From positions 1-37,476 of the forward strand of contig JAUVLV010000024.1 in the NCBI GenBank assembly GCA_030600545.1: DNA of 37,476 bases, read 5' to 3'. Within the stretch, counting starts at the first letter, position 1. Each line of letters opens with the position of its first letter. A program made the translations under genes and the position numbers. Under the pieces are notes generated by a model. The model was given only the letters and a program-made list of their open reading frames with translations. It did no database searches and was not told where the DNA came from. Of this stretch, positions 28,009 to 36,792 are shown piece by piece. The DNA comes from Candidatus Aegiribacteria sp. Lineage in GTDB: Bacteria > Fermentibacterota > Fermentibacteria > Fermentibacterales > JCC-6.

Positions 28009-29553
28009 TTACAATACGAAGTCTTCAAAAAGCCCGCTGTCACTGGAAATTCGGCTGCTGTCGAATTGCAGTATATCATTGAACATGGTAACGCGGTCCA
28101 TATCCTGAACCCGATCTGGCCGTTCTCCGGAATACGGATCATAGGAAGCTTGTGAGTAACGCCCTATTCTATGCAGCCTTCCAAATATCTTGACCGTGTT
28201 ATCGTCAATGATCTGCCAGTTACCATCAGCGTACATGATTTCCGTATCACCATCTTGTTCTCTGTGCTTCCAGAGGATAAAACTGCCATTTGAGCGCAAA
28301 ACAAGGGTTTGTGTATAGTCTTCCCATGTGGTGATGCGGCTGGCAAATACCTGTTTGTCAATGAAGGATTCAGCAGAGGTGTTGTGTGCCCATTCCAGAA
28401 CTTCATGCTTTCGCGTTTCGCTTTCTCCCGAATCAAGCACAAACCATTCCTCTCCATTGAAGAATTGCAGCTCACTTATAACAACGTCTTTGTACATCGC
28501 GCCTTCGTGTATCTCGAGTATATCCATCACAAAACTGCGGCCCTCAAGCGGCGTGTTCAGTGTTATCACCAGCGGCTCCATGGTATCGGCAAGACGGTAT
28601 ACCGGTGCGCTTTCGCTTTCAGTTCCGAAGGAGATCACGGATGCCCGTTCATTCTGATCGTAATGTATCAAGGATCGGTGGTAGCCATTCCAGATTTTGA
28701 TTTTTTCGATGTGCTGTAGTTGATTGAAAAAGAATGTCAGGCTTTCTCCTTCACCTGTACTTTCTTTATTGCCATCGTTCCAGCCGAATTCCGAGCGTGA
28801 GTCAAAGAGGAAATCAGGATGATAGGCCTCTATGGGCTCAAGACAGGAACTGGCCTGTACGCGTCCACTGACTTTTCTAATTGGCTGAACCTGCAAAGGA
28901 ACTTCATTGCCTTCTTCGTTTATGACCAGAAGCGTTATTTCACTGATACCTACAGGCAAACTGCCGGCGTAACGGATTCCGTTTTCCAGGTACTCCATTG
29001 ATTCAGTAGCATCGATCCGTACAAAGATGCTCTTCACCCAGGCGTTAATAGGAAAGGGCTCCTCAACAGCTCTGCGGATAGTGGATTCCATTCCGTTTAT
29101 GTACAGTTGATAATACGTGATTTCTTCGTTACTGCTGCTGCCCGGCAGGACTTGTATGCTGATAGCACTAATAATTATCGGTTCCTCAAAGGAGAAGAAA
29201 AGCCCTTCGTCGGGGGCTGCACCAGGCATGGTGGCCCAGCAGGTATTAGGGTTATCGTCGAACACATTTTCGGGACCGAACTGGCTTTCGGGCATATCGA
29301 CAGAGGTTGCGTAGCATAGTTCGAGAAACGCGCTGGGAGAATCCTCAAGCACGGCCTCTTCCATATTTTCTTCTTTCGCGATAACCTGTTCTTCGTTTAC
29401 CTGTTCTTCGTTTATCTGCTCTTCATTCATCTGTTCTGCGTTCATCTGAGGATCTGAGGCTTCCTCTTCGTTGCAGGACAGAGTGATTATCAGAACTGCG
29501 AGAACAAACAGAACCAATACTGATTTTTTCATCGTTACCTCCCCAGGGGCCAT
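28009..29553 (-). CDS. Lipoprotein with discoidin/NADase-type glycan-binding-like domains
   Basis: Signal with LIITLSC lipobox; FGPENVFDDNPNTCWATMPGAAPDEGLFFSFEEPIIISAISI and PDFLFDSRSEFGWNDGNKESTGEGESLTFFF resemble F5/8-type modules. Annotated from the ORF-track M; MKKSVLVLF may be the true start. Confidence 0.65.
   Translation of the reverse strand: MAPGEVTMKKSVLVLFVLAVLIITLSCNEEEASDPQMNAEQMNEEQINEEQVNEEQVIAKEENMEEAVLEDSPSAFLELCYATSVDMPESQFGPENVFDDNPNTCWATMPGAAPDEGLFFSFEEPIIISAISIQVLPGSSSNEEITYYQLYINGMESTIRRAVEEPFPINAWVKSIFVRIDATESMEYLENGIRYAGSLPVGISEITLLVINEEGNEVPLQVQPIRKVSGRVQASSCLEPIEAYHPDFLFDSRSEFGWNDGNKESTGEGESLTFFFNQLQHIEKIKIWNGYHRSLIHYDQNERASVISFGTESESAPVYRLADTMEPLVITLNTPLEGRSFVMDILEIHEGAMYKDVVISELQFFNGEEWFVLDSGESETRKHEVLEWAHNTSAESFIDKQVFASRITTWEDYTQTLVLRSNGSFILWKHREQDGDTEIMYADGNWQIIDDNTVKIFGRLHRIGRYSQASYDPYSGERPDRVQDMDRVTMFNDILQFDSSRISSDSGLFEDFVL
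29384..29448. repeat. 15-bp tandem repeat encoding (M/I/V)NEEQ units
   Basis: acctgttcttcgttt x2, atctgctcttcattc, atctgttctgcgttc plus a partial unit, directly readable. Confidence 0.9.
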
Positions 29554-29935
29554 AAATAGTGATTATGAACATAAACTAATGCTAATTTCTCCAGTTGCCT
29601 GTCGAAATGCTGGTAATCATTGCCGTACCAGTCACCCCACCATCTCCAGCCAGGCATCTTGAATAAAAGAACCATATGAATCTGATAAATATTCCATAAT
29701 ACCTGCCATGAGCTTTTCAATAAATTCTGTCACATCGTAATCCTGTACACACACAATGATACAGCAGGGCACAAGGTTCCGTCAATTTCATATCAATCAA
29801 TAACAGAAGCGGATGGCAATCACTTGATTTTTGTATCAGGACACACCTCATTGACCGGTTCCACTGCTAAGCAATACGATACCGAACGGATTGTGATCAT
29901 CCATCAACTCATTATGAAGTAAAGGGGTCATACTG

Positions 29936-30222
29936 ATGAGGAATAATGCATTGATTACGAGTCGGTGGAACAGCTATGCATCACCTGGAGTCATTTTGCA
30001 GATGTTCGTTCTTGTTGCAGCGACGTCGTTCGCTACTGCGGATTCGGGAAATCTGTTGGTGAGTCTCTATTCCGGAGATTATGAAATAGTTCAGTGTCTC
30101 GATGGTCAGAGAATAGAGACGGAAGAAACACCTCTGGTAAACCACTTGGTGACGGGATATATTTTATAGTTATCACGGCTGGTGATCATCAGGTTGTTCA
30201 GGGAATTGTTCTGCTGAGGTAA
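29936..30222 (+). pseudogene. Frameshifted T9SS-like C-terminal sorting domain remnant
   Basis: Frame 1 SGNLLVSLYSGDYEIVQCLDGQRIETEETPLVNHL continues after a -1 shift as GDGIYFIVITAGDHQVVQGIVLLR* (ending 30222), a typical Por-secretion-tail ending. Confidence 0.6.
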
Positions 30223-30347
30223 GTTTACTATACTAAGAATTAAAGACACTCCCGGAGTGAATTGCCCAAGAGAGAAAATGCTCAATAATTAGCATAACAT
30301 ACAATTCAGAAATTAAGTAATATATGAATATAAGGCAGGTTCTCTAA

Positions 30348-31322
30348 TTGCATAGATTACATTCAGCTATCTTTATCTGTAGTATTTCAGGACTCATCCT
30401 GCTGGCCGGTTGCAGAAATCAGAAAAAGCTTTATCCCGATTCATTGGATGTTACCATTTACTCCGGTGTTAATCCCTGGAGGATCTGTCACCTTCCAGCT
30501 GGTGACTATGTGTACATTTCGAACGAACAGAGTAACGATATTTCTGTTGTAAGAACATCAGACAACTCGGTTGTTGAATCAGTATTTGTAGGAGATTGCC
30601 CCAAGGGTATCTGCTCTCTTCCATCAGGTGAATATGTTTATGTCGCATGTATTAATGAGGATAAGGTAAAAGTTATCAATACTCTTGACAACAGTGTTGT
30701 GGATTCAGTAAGTGTGGGAGACGGTCCCGTTGAACTCTGTACCATTCCTTCTGGTAAATACGTTTACGTGACCAACTGGTACGGTGCAAGTGTATCAGTG
30801 ATACGAACTTCGGATAACAAGGTTGTGGAAACCATTCACTTGGATGATGGTGCAAATGGAATATGCTCCCTGCCTTCGGGAGACTATTTGTATGCAGCCT
30901 GCAGGGGAGGAGACACTGGAGGCAGCGTTTTTGTGATTGAAACTGTCAGTAACTCCGTGGTGGATACGGTAAATGCCGGACTTGGACCTTTCAGTCTATG
31001 TGCCCATCCATCAGGGGAATACATATACGTAACAAACAGATTCAGCAACAATGTATACTCAATAAATACATCGGACAACTCCATTGCTGATACAATCAAT
31101 ACAGGTATCAGCCCAGATGCAATATCTATTCTTACCGGAGGAGATTTCCTGTACATAGTAAACAGTGAAAGCAATGATGTATATGTAGTACGAACCTCCG
31201 ACAATGCTGTAGTTGATATTTTGACTGTTGGTGCTAATCCCAGGGGGATATCCATTCTACCGACAGGACAATCGGTTTATATTGTTCACCGTTCTGATGA
31301 TAGTATATGGGTACTGAAGTGA
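30348..31322 (+). CDS. YncE/YVTN-type beta-propeller lipoprotein
   Basis: Lipobox LLAGC; about seven repeats of the form VYVTNxxxxxVSVIRTSDNxVVDTVxVGxxPxGICxLPSG. Confidence 0.88.
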   Translation: MHRLHSAIFICSISGLILLAGCRNQKKLYPDSLDVTIYSGVNPWRICHLPAGDYVYISNEQSNDISVVRTSDNSVVESVFVGDCPKGICSLPSGEYVYVACINEDKVKVINTLDNSVVDSVSVGDGPVELCTIPSGKYVYVTNWYGASVSVIRTSDNKVVETIHLDDGANGICSLPSGDYLYAACRGGDTGGSVFVIETVSNSVVDTVNAGLGPFSLCAHPSGEYIYVTNRFSNNVYSINTSDNSIADTINTGISPDAISILTGGDFLYIVNSESNDVYVVRTSDNAVVDILTVGANPRGISILPTGQSVYIVHRSDDSIWVLK

Positions 31323-31393
31323 ATCAATCAGAACAGGTAAATGAGCTTGACCGGATTCATCTTCACTTTTCCGGGAAGCAAATTAGGAGAAGC

Positions 31394-32713
31394 ATGACTG
31401 GTACATTATGGTTTCGATTAGTAATAGTAGTTACCGTACTTATTTTCATGGGCTGCTTTTCAGAAAAACAGGAAAAACCTGATATCTTTTTAATTATTAT
31501 TGATACATTGCGTGCAGATCATCTGGGATGCTACGGTTATGAGCGTAGCACATCCCCGATTCTGGACAGCCTCGCAGCCTCGGGAACACTGTTTTCAAGG
31601 TGTCAAGCTCAGGCTCCCTGGACGCTGCCCGCACATGCATCCATCTGGACGGGTCTTTCGGTTAAATCACATATGACAGGAATAAGAAACATGGTTGTGT
31701 ACGGTCTTGACAGTGAAATAGATAATATTGCAACCTTACTAAAAGATGTGGATTACGTTACACTGGGTTTCGTTAACGTAATTCTGATCAGCCATTCTTT
31801 CGGATTTGCCAACGGATTTGATCACTATTCCTCAACAGACCAAGGGCACGGCAGAGCTGCTGCAACTGTCGATGAAGTTCTTGAGTGGTTCTCGGAGAAC
31901 CGGGGAAACCCCAGGCCAAAACTTACTGTAATTCATTTGTTTGACGTGCACTCACCCTACGATCCTCCTGCACCATTTGATACGAAGTTCGATCCATTGG
32001 GAACACAGGGAGTTACAGAATTCGTAACAGACTCCCTTGGGATACTGATGAATCCTGAAGCGACTGATCACCTTATGGACATGTATGACAGTGAAATCTC
32101 CTGGGTGGATAACCAGCTGGGCAGATTATTCAGCGAATTGAGAAGGTCAGGCATCGCGGACAATGCATACATCGTAGTTACTTCGGATCATGGAGAAGAG
32201 TTTTTCGAACACGGAAGCTGGTCACATGGACATTCTCTGTACCAGGAAATACTTCACGTTCCACTGATTGTATCGGGACCGGGAATCTCGCTGGGAGTTA
32301 TCGATTCAACCCCGTGCGGCCAATTCGATATTCTGCCTGTTATCGCAGGATTCGCCGGAGTTCCGATACCTGACCACGTGGAGGGGATTGATCTGTTCAA
32401 CCAGGTCTCGCCAGATCGTGTTATCCCATCCAGCGGAGTTATCCCAGGGCACAGCACTACCCAGGACCCCAGAGAATTTGAGTCGATGTGTTCTATTCTT
32501 AACGGCTTTGATAAGGGCATACTTAATTATTTCACTATGGATGAACAGCTTTTCAACCTTAGGTTGGATCCCGGAGAACACGATCCATATCCATTGGATT
32601 CCCTTCATCGTTTTGAGTTAGATAATTACTGGTCTACTCCGCCTGTTGGCCATCCCCATGTGGTTAGAGGAACAGCGGTGGAAATCGATCTAAATGATCT
32701 TGGCTACCTGTAA
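31394..32713 (+). CDS. Sulfatase/alkaline-phosphatase-superfamily lipoprotein
   Basis: From M at 31394 with lipobox FMGC; PDIFLIIIDTLRADHLGCYGYERSTSP, APWTLPAHASIWTGL, YIVVTSDHGEEFFEHGSWSHGHSLYQE, terminal DLNDLGYL. Confidence 0.85.
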   Translation: MTGTLWFRLVIVVTVLIFMGCFSEKQEKPDIFLIIIDTLRADHLGCYGYERSTSPILDSLAASGTLFSRCQAQAPWTLPAHASIWTGLSVKSHMTGIRNMVVYGLDSEIDNIATLLKDVDYVTLGFVNVILISHSFGFANGFDHYSSTDQGHGRAAATVDEVLEWFSENRGNPRPKLTVIHLFDVHSPYDPPAPFDTKFDPLGTQGVTEFVTDSLGILMNPEATDHLMDMYDSEISWVDNQLGRLFSELRRSGIADNAYIVVTSDHGEEFFEHGSWSHGHSLYQEILHVPLIVSGPGISLGVIDSTPCGQFDILPVIAGFAGVPIPDHVEGIDLFNQVSPDRVIPSSGVIPGHSTTQDPREFESMCSILNGFDKGILNYFTMDEQLFNLRLDPGEHDPYPLDSLHRFELDNYWSTPPVGHPHVVRGTAVEIDLNDLGYL

Positions 32714-32724
32714 AAATATCTCCC

Positions 32725-33171
32725 GGGGCCGGAACACTATCGAGATCGCTCTCAAGGCCGCGGAAACCGGGCATCTTGTTGTCTACACTGCACACACTGG
32801 ACGCTCCCAGATCGATCCAGCGAATCATCAGTGTTTTTGAACTCAGCGAACAGAAAATACTGAGAGAGCGCCTTGCATCAACGATCCAGTCGATCATTTC
32901 TCAACGCCTGTTGCGTCGGGCTGACAAGAAGGGCCGTATTTCCGTTTTTGAAATTATGCGAGCTACACTGACTATTAAGACCTGTATCAAGGATGAAAAG
33001 AAGACCGCCGCTATCAGGGATCTAATAGCCAGTGGACGAGATCAGTATGGCATGCAAACCTTCGATCAGCATCTGATGGATCTTTACAACGGTAAGGTCA
33101 TCGATCTGGCTACGGCCAAATCAGCCGCCTCCAGTGCCGACGATTTTGAACGAGATATCCAGTTCGTATAA
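32725..33171 (+). pseudogene. PilT/PilU-type ATPase C-terminal fragment with internal frameshift
   Basis: One frame ISRGRNTIEIALKAAETGHLV, then the adjacent frame STLHTLDAPRSIQRIISVFELSEQKILRERLASTIQSIISQRLLRRADKKGRISVFEIMRAT; Walker A region missing. Confidence 0.85.
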
Positions 33172-33180
33172 GAAGCGGTT

Positions 33181-33612
33181 TCAGTCACTGAAGAGTTCGT
33201 TTATCTCTCCGCTTTCAAGATTGTATTCCAGATACAAAGAGCCAAGTCCCTCAATGTATTCGGAATACAGTCTGTCGATCCATGTGATAAGAAAACTGTC
33301 ATCGTTGGATTGAATACTGATCACGCTTACCTGCCCGAATGTAAAGGGTGATCCGTTATACATGCAAGGTTGCCAGGAATAGATCAGTTCCCAGTTATAA
33401 CCAGCGTCATCGGAAGTGCCGTTGAACAACTCGATTGTGCCCTGATCTCCATTATTGAAGAGCCTCAGGTACAGAAGTTCTGTAACCCCTCTGAAGTAAG
33501 CCCGATCAATAATCTCAATTCCCGAAGGGTCCTCGGGAAAACGTATCTCAATAGCTCCTGCAGCTGAAACAACACAAATAACACTGAGAATCAATAATCT
33601 CATAATTTTCAT
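33181..33612 (-). CDS. Small exported protein of unknown function
   Basis: 143 aa with signal peptide MKIMRLLILSVICVVSAAGA. Confidence 0.5.
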   Translation of the reverse strand: MKIMRLLILSVICVVSAAGAIEIRFPEDPSGIEIIDRAYFRGVTELLYLRLFNNGDQGTIELFNGTSDDAGYNWELIYSWQPCMYNGSPFTFGQVSVISIQSNDDSFLITWIDRLYSEYIEGLGSLYLEYNLESGEINELFSD

Positions 33613-34752
33613 CTACCTCCCGGAATTTGTCAGCTTCCATTGAAACAGTCATCAGCTATTCTCCAGGTACCTTCCTGAATAATGCAGATCACCGAACTTC
33701 AGATATTTTTCCACCTGGACTTATAATACTACCTGCTATTCTGCCCGGTCAATTCCACGGATGGCTGATAACTGCAATAAATAGCGCCGCAGGGTACTAG
33801 TTCTTCAGAGGTTTGAACCACCGATTACGAGAGTACTACAACTGCTGCGGGATTATCTGAAACTCATGAGTGACCCCCCCTTTTTTTTTTAAGCACTTCA
33901 ATGTACATTCAAGTGTTTGATCATACGAGGCGGGAAAACACTAGTTACTTGTCTGTGCGGGAGGTGCTCCGGGTAACCGTTATTCCTGCCGCGAATTGGC
34001 TTGATCACGTAAAATAAAAAAAATACGGAAAGAAGTAGGAAGAATGATTTCACATTTCGAGATCTGACCCCGTTATTTTGAAAGAGATAGAATGAAAATA
34101 AAAATAAAAGCCTTACATTTTATGAGACATATTTCCAAACTGTTTGTGATTCATCCTTTTACTACAATTCTTTGTCTGTTAGCCATAAGTTATTTTGGTG
34201 CCACTATTCTTATTATGATTTTTGAAAAGGTACAATTAACCCAAGCAGCTACATTAATTATGCCTGCTTTTTTGGGCGAGTTGGGAAATGTGGAAACTAA
34301 TTCATTTATAACGAAGATTAGTATTTTAACAGCTTTATTAATTAGTGTTGCCTTTCTGGCAGTTATTACAGCAAAAATTACAACTATATTTATTGAATTC
34401 TGTTTAAAAGGAGGGAGTATTTTGAAAAAAGTCAGGTTTTCGAATCACATTATCATTTGCGGCTGGAATTTCCAGGGAGAAAAAATTGTGAACGACTTAT
34501 TGAATAATGGTTCTATGCGGCATAGGGAAGTCGTTGTTTTAGCTAATTCTAGCAAACGTCCGAGTAAAAATGAGCATGCGGACTTTGTAATGGGTGATCC
34601 CACACAAGATGAAGCTCTTATCCGGGCGGGCGTGAAGAATGCGGACAGTGTAATTGTTCTTACTGACCTTACAAAACAGGCAAATGAGGCCGATGCCGAG
34701 GCATTAATGATCGTACTGGCGGTGGAATCCATCAACCAGAATGTGCACACTA

Positions 34753-35902
34753 GTATCTACTTGCATAAGTCAGCGTAACATCTTTTAAGGGTAACCTGGT
34801 GTACCTTTTCTTTTTTCCACTCAAATGGACTGCAGTCTTCGCAATAGACTTTGTTGAACTTATCTATTGCATCCCTGACCTGTCTTGGAGATGTGTAACT
34901 GCCGTTTCGTAACACTCTTACGGTAAGAATACTGAACCATATCTCTATCTGATTCAGCCAGCTTCCGTTGGTGGGCGTATAATGGAAGTGAACATTCGGA
35001 TGGCGAGATAACCATGTACCCCGCTTCTTCTTGTGAGTACTCAGATTATCAAGAATAACATGGATCTCCTGATCCTCAGGGTATTGTGATACGACCTTGT
35101 TCATGAAATCCAGGAACTCCTGTCGCCGCCTTCGCTTGTAGTGGCCTGTGGTTATCATTCCAGTTGCAACTTCGAGAGCTCCGAACAATGTAGTTGTTCC
35201 ATGCCTCTTATACCTGTCACTGAATCCGGTATATGTTTTGCCATCATTTAAGCGGAGATAACCCTGCGCCCTCTCAAGTGCTTGTATAGAGGGTTTTTCA
35301 TCAACACTGATAACTATCGCGTTTTCGGGGGGAGCAAGATAGAGACCTACGATATCAGCAGCTTTCTCGGCAAATTGCGGATCTGTGCTTATGCACCAGC
35401 TTCTTCTTCGCTGAAGATGAATTCCATGCTTGCGAAATACCCTCCAGATATGATGATCGGATACATCCCCAAGCTCCTTAACAAGTAACCTTGCTGTCCA
35501 CACGGTCTCCCCGTGAGGCACGGGTTCGTCAAGCTTAGACAGTATCCTCAATTCAGTGTCCTTGTCATACTGCGGTGGTTTACCGGATCTGGGCGCATCA
35601 AATAATCCCTTCATCCCATCCTCTGAGAAGCGTACTCTCCACTTGCTTACTGTCCCAGGCCTTGTGTTAAGTTTTCGGGCAATGTCATTGGTCCCAAGAC
35701 CTTCTGCAGCAAGAAGAATGATACGACTCCTCAATACCAGCCGTTGTTCGGCTGTTGTTGACCTGACGTTCTTTTCAAGAATTACTCGATCCTCATCGGT
35801 CAGATGAATTGTAACCGAAGTGTAAGCCATGCTTCCTCCTTGATGGGTATATAACAGACCCATCAAATATATCACATAGCATTAACTTATGCAACTAGGT
35901 AC
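34753..35902 (-). mobile_element. Complete IS630-family insertion sequence with TA target duplication
   Basis: Terminal inverted repeats GTATCTACTTGCATAAGT / GTACCTAGTTGCATAAGT (16/18), TA at 34751-34752 and 35903-35904. Confidence 0.92.
34757..35830 (-). CDS. IS630-family transposase
   Basis: From MAYTSVTIHL with AGGAGG SD; helix-turn-helix plus DDE motifs VISVDEKPSIQALERAQ, HVILDNLSTHKKK, FHYTPTNGSWLNQIEIWF. Confidence 0.95.
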   Translation of the reverse strand: MAYTSVTIHLTDEDRVILEKNVRSTTAEQRLVLRSRIILLAAEGLGTNDIARKLNTRPGTVSKWRVRFSEDGMKGLFDAPRSGKPPQYDKDTELRILSKLDEPVPHGETVWTARLLVKELGDVSDHHIWRVFRKHGIHLQRRRSWCISTDPQFAEKAADIVGLYLAPPENAIVISVDEKPSIQALERAQGYLRLNDGKTYTGFSDRYKRHGTTTLFGALEVATGMITTGHYKRRRRQEFLDFMNKVVSQYPEDQEIHVILDNLSTHKKKRGTWLSRHPNVHFHYTPTNGSWLNQIEIWFSILTVRVLRNGSYTSPRQVRDAIDKFNKVYCEDCSPFEWKKEKVHQVTLKRCYADLCK

Positions 35903-36792
35903 TAGCGTACAAATAGTTAATTCTTTCAACCAAAGGCATATGGAGCGCGCACATGCTGATGAAATTATCTGCCTTGATCAGATGGGGGGGAATCTTGTAA
36001 CCGCTTCGGCAATCAATCATGGCATTTCACGCGTTATAACTGAATTATTGACTTTTAACTCGGGAAGTGAATTCTACAGATACGATGGATATCTTTCCGA
36101 TAGGGTTGTTGGGAAGGAGTTTTCTGAAGTTGTTAAAATGCTCATACAACAATATATCATAGTTGTAGGGTTTGAAACGGATAATTCTGAAAAGATAAGA
36201 CAAGATTTATCTACAGATATTTTGCATATTGCAGAAAACGGAAAAAGATTAATTGTTGTCAATCCCCAGAATTCTTATAAGATTCGCCAGGGTGATGCAT
36301 TATTTCTGATCGCTGAATCTGAGCCGACAGAGCTTTAATATGTAATACCAGGATAATTGTGATCTTATTGATGGTAATAGCAAAGTGCAAAGATGTGGAA
36401 TGATGTATTGGAAAATCATGTATTTTGGAGTTTCCTTATCTTCATCAAACATACTAACAAATATTCGCATCCCCTTTACAGGAAGTGTTCTATCTCGATA
36501 ATTCGGATTTTCATAGTCTTTATTGAAAACATTGTTGTTGACTTTGGATTAGTGTTGTTCTATAAATAAATGGTATTGTTGTGGAATAGAATGAATCCGG
36601 TTAAGTGTGAATCCGATATCCTCTCTATTCATACAATCATCAAAAAATATGCTTCTTCCGGATTTTATAATGAACCGGGAGGAAAAGTATGTACTCTGAA
36701 ATTCTTGTTCTTACTGTCATCTTAGGTACTGGAATTGAATAACTCATCGGAAACCTATTGCTTTTTGTCTCCTCTTGTTATATTTTTCATTC

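Larger units (their letters stand above)
34092..36338 (+). pseudogene. RCK/TrkA-N-type ion channel gene interrupted by an IS630-family element
   Basis: 5' part (34092-34752) has TM segments plus RCK_N (HIIICGWNFQGEKIVNDLL); 3' part resumes at 35905 as VQIVNSFNQRHMERAHADEIICLDQMGGNL...RQGDALFLIAES. Removing the insert restores ...NQNVHTS-VQIVNSFN... in frame. Confidence 0.88.

Noticed and set aside
29535-29720. 61-aa minus-strand ORF upstream of the discoidin-like lipoprotein, and an adjacent-frame peptide (DYDVTEFIEKLMAGIMEYLSDSYGSFIQDAWLEMVG)
   Set aside because: Short, no start with a clear SD and no family recognised; could be a fragment but cannot be supported.
30348-31322. Repetitive DNA considered as a possible CRISPR or minisatellite
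   Set aside because: The repetition is protein-level beta-propeller blades with diverged codons, not uniform repeats with spacers.
33799-34017. Open frame VLVLQRFEPPITRVLQLLRDYLKLMSDPPFFFLSTSMYIQVF... through the homopolymer block
   Set aside because: Runs through C7T10, has no ATG start and no recognisable domain; likely chance.
34064-34074. TCTGACCCCGT motif, reminiscent of REP-associated transposase flanks
   Set aside because: Single short match without a paired inverted copy or transposase nearby.
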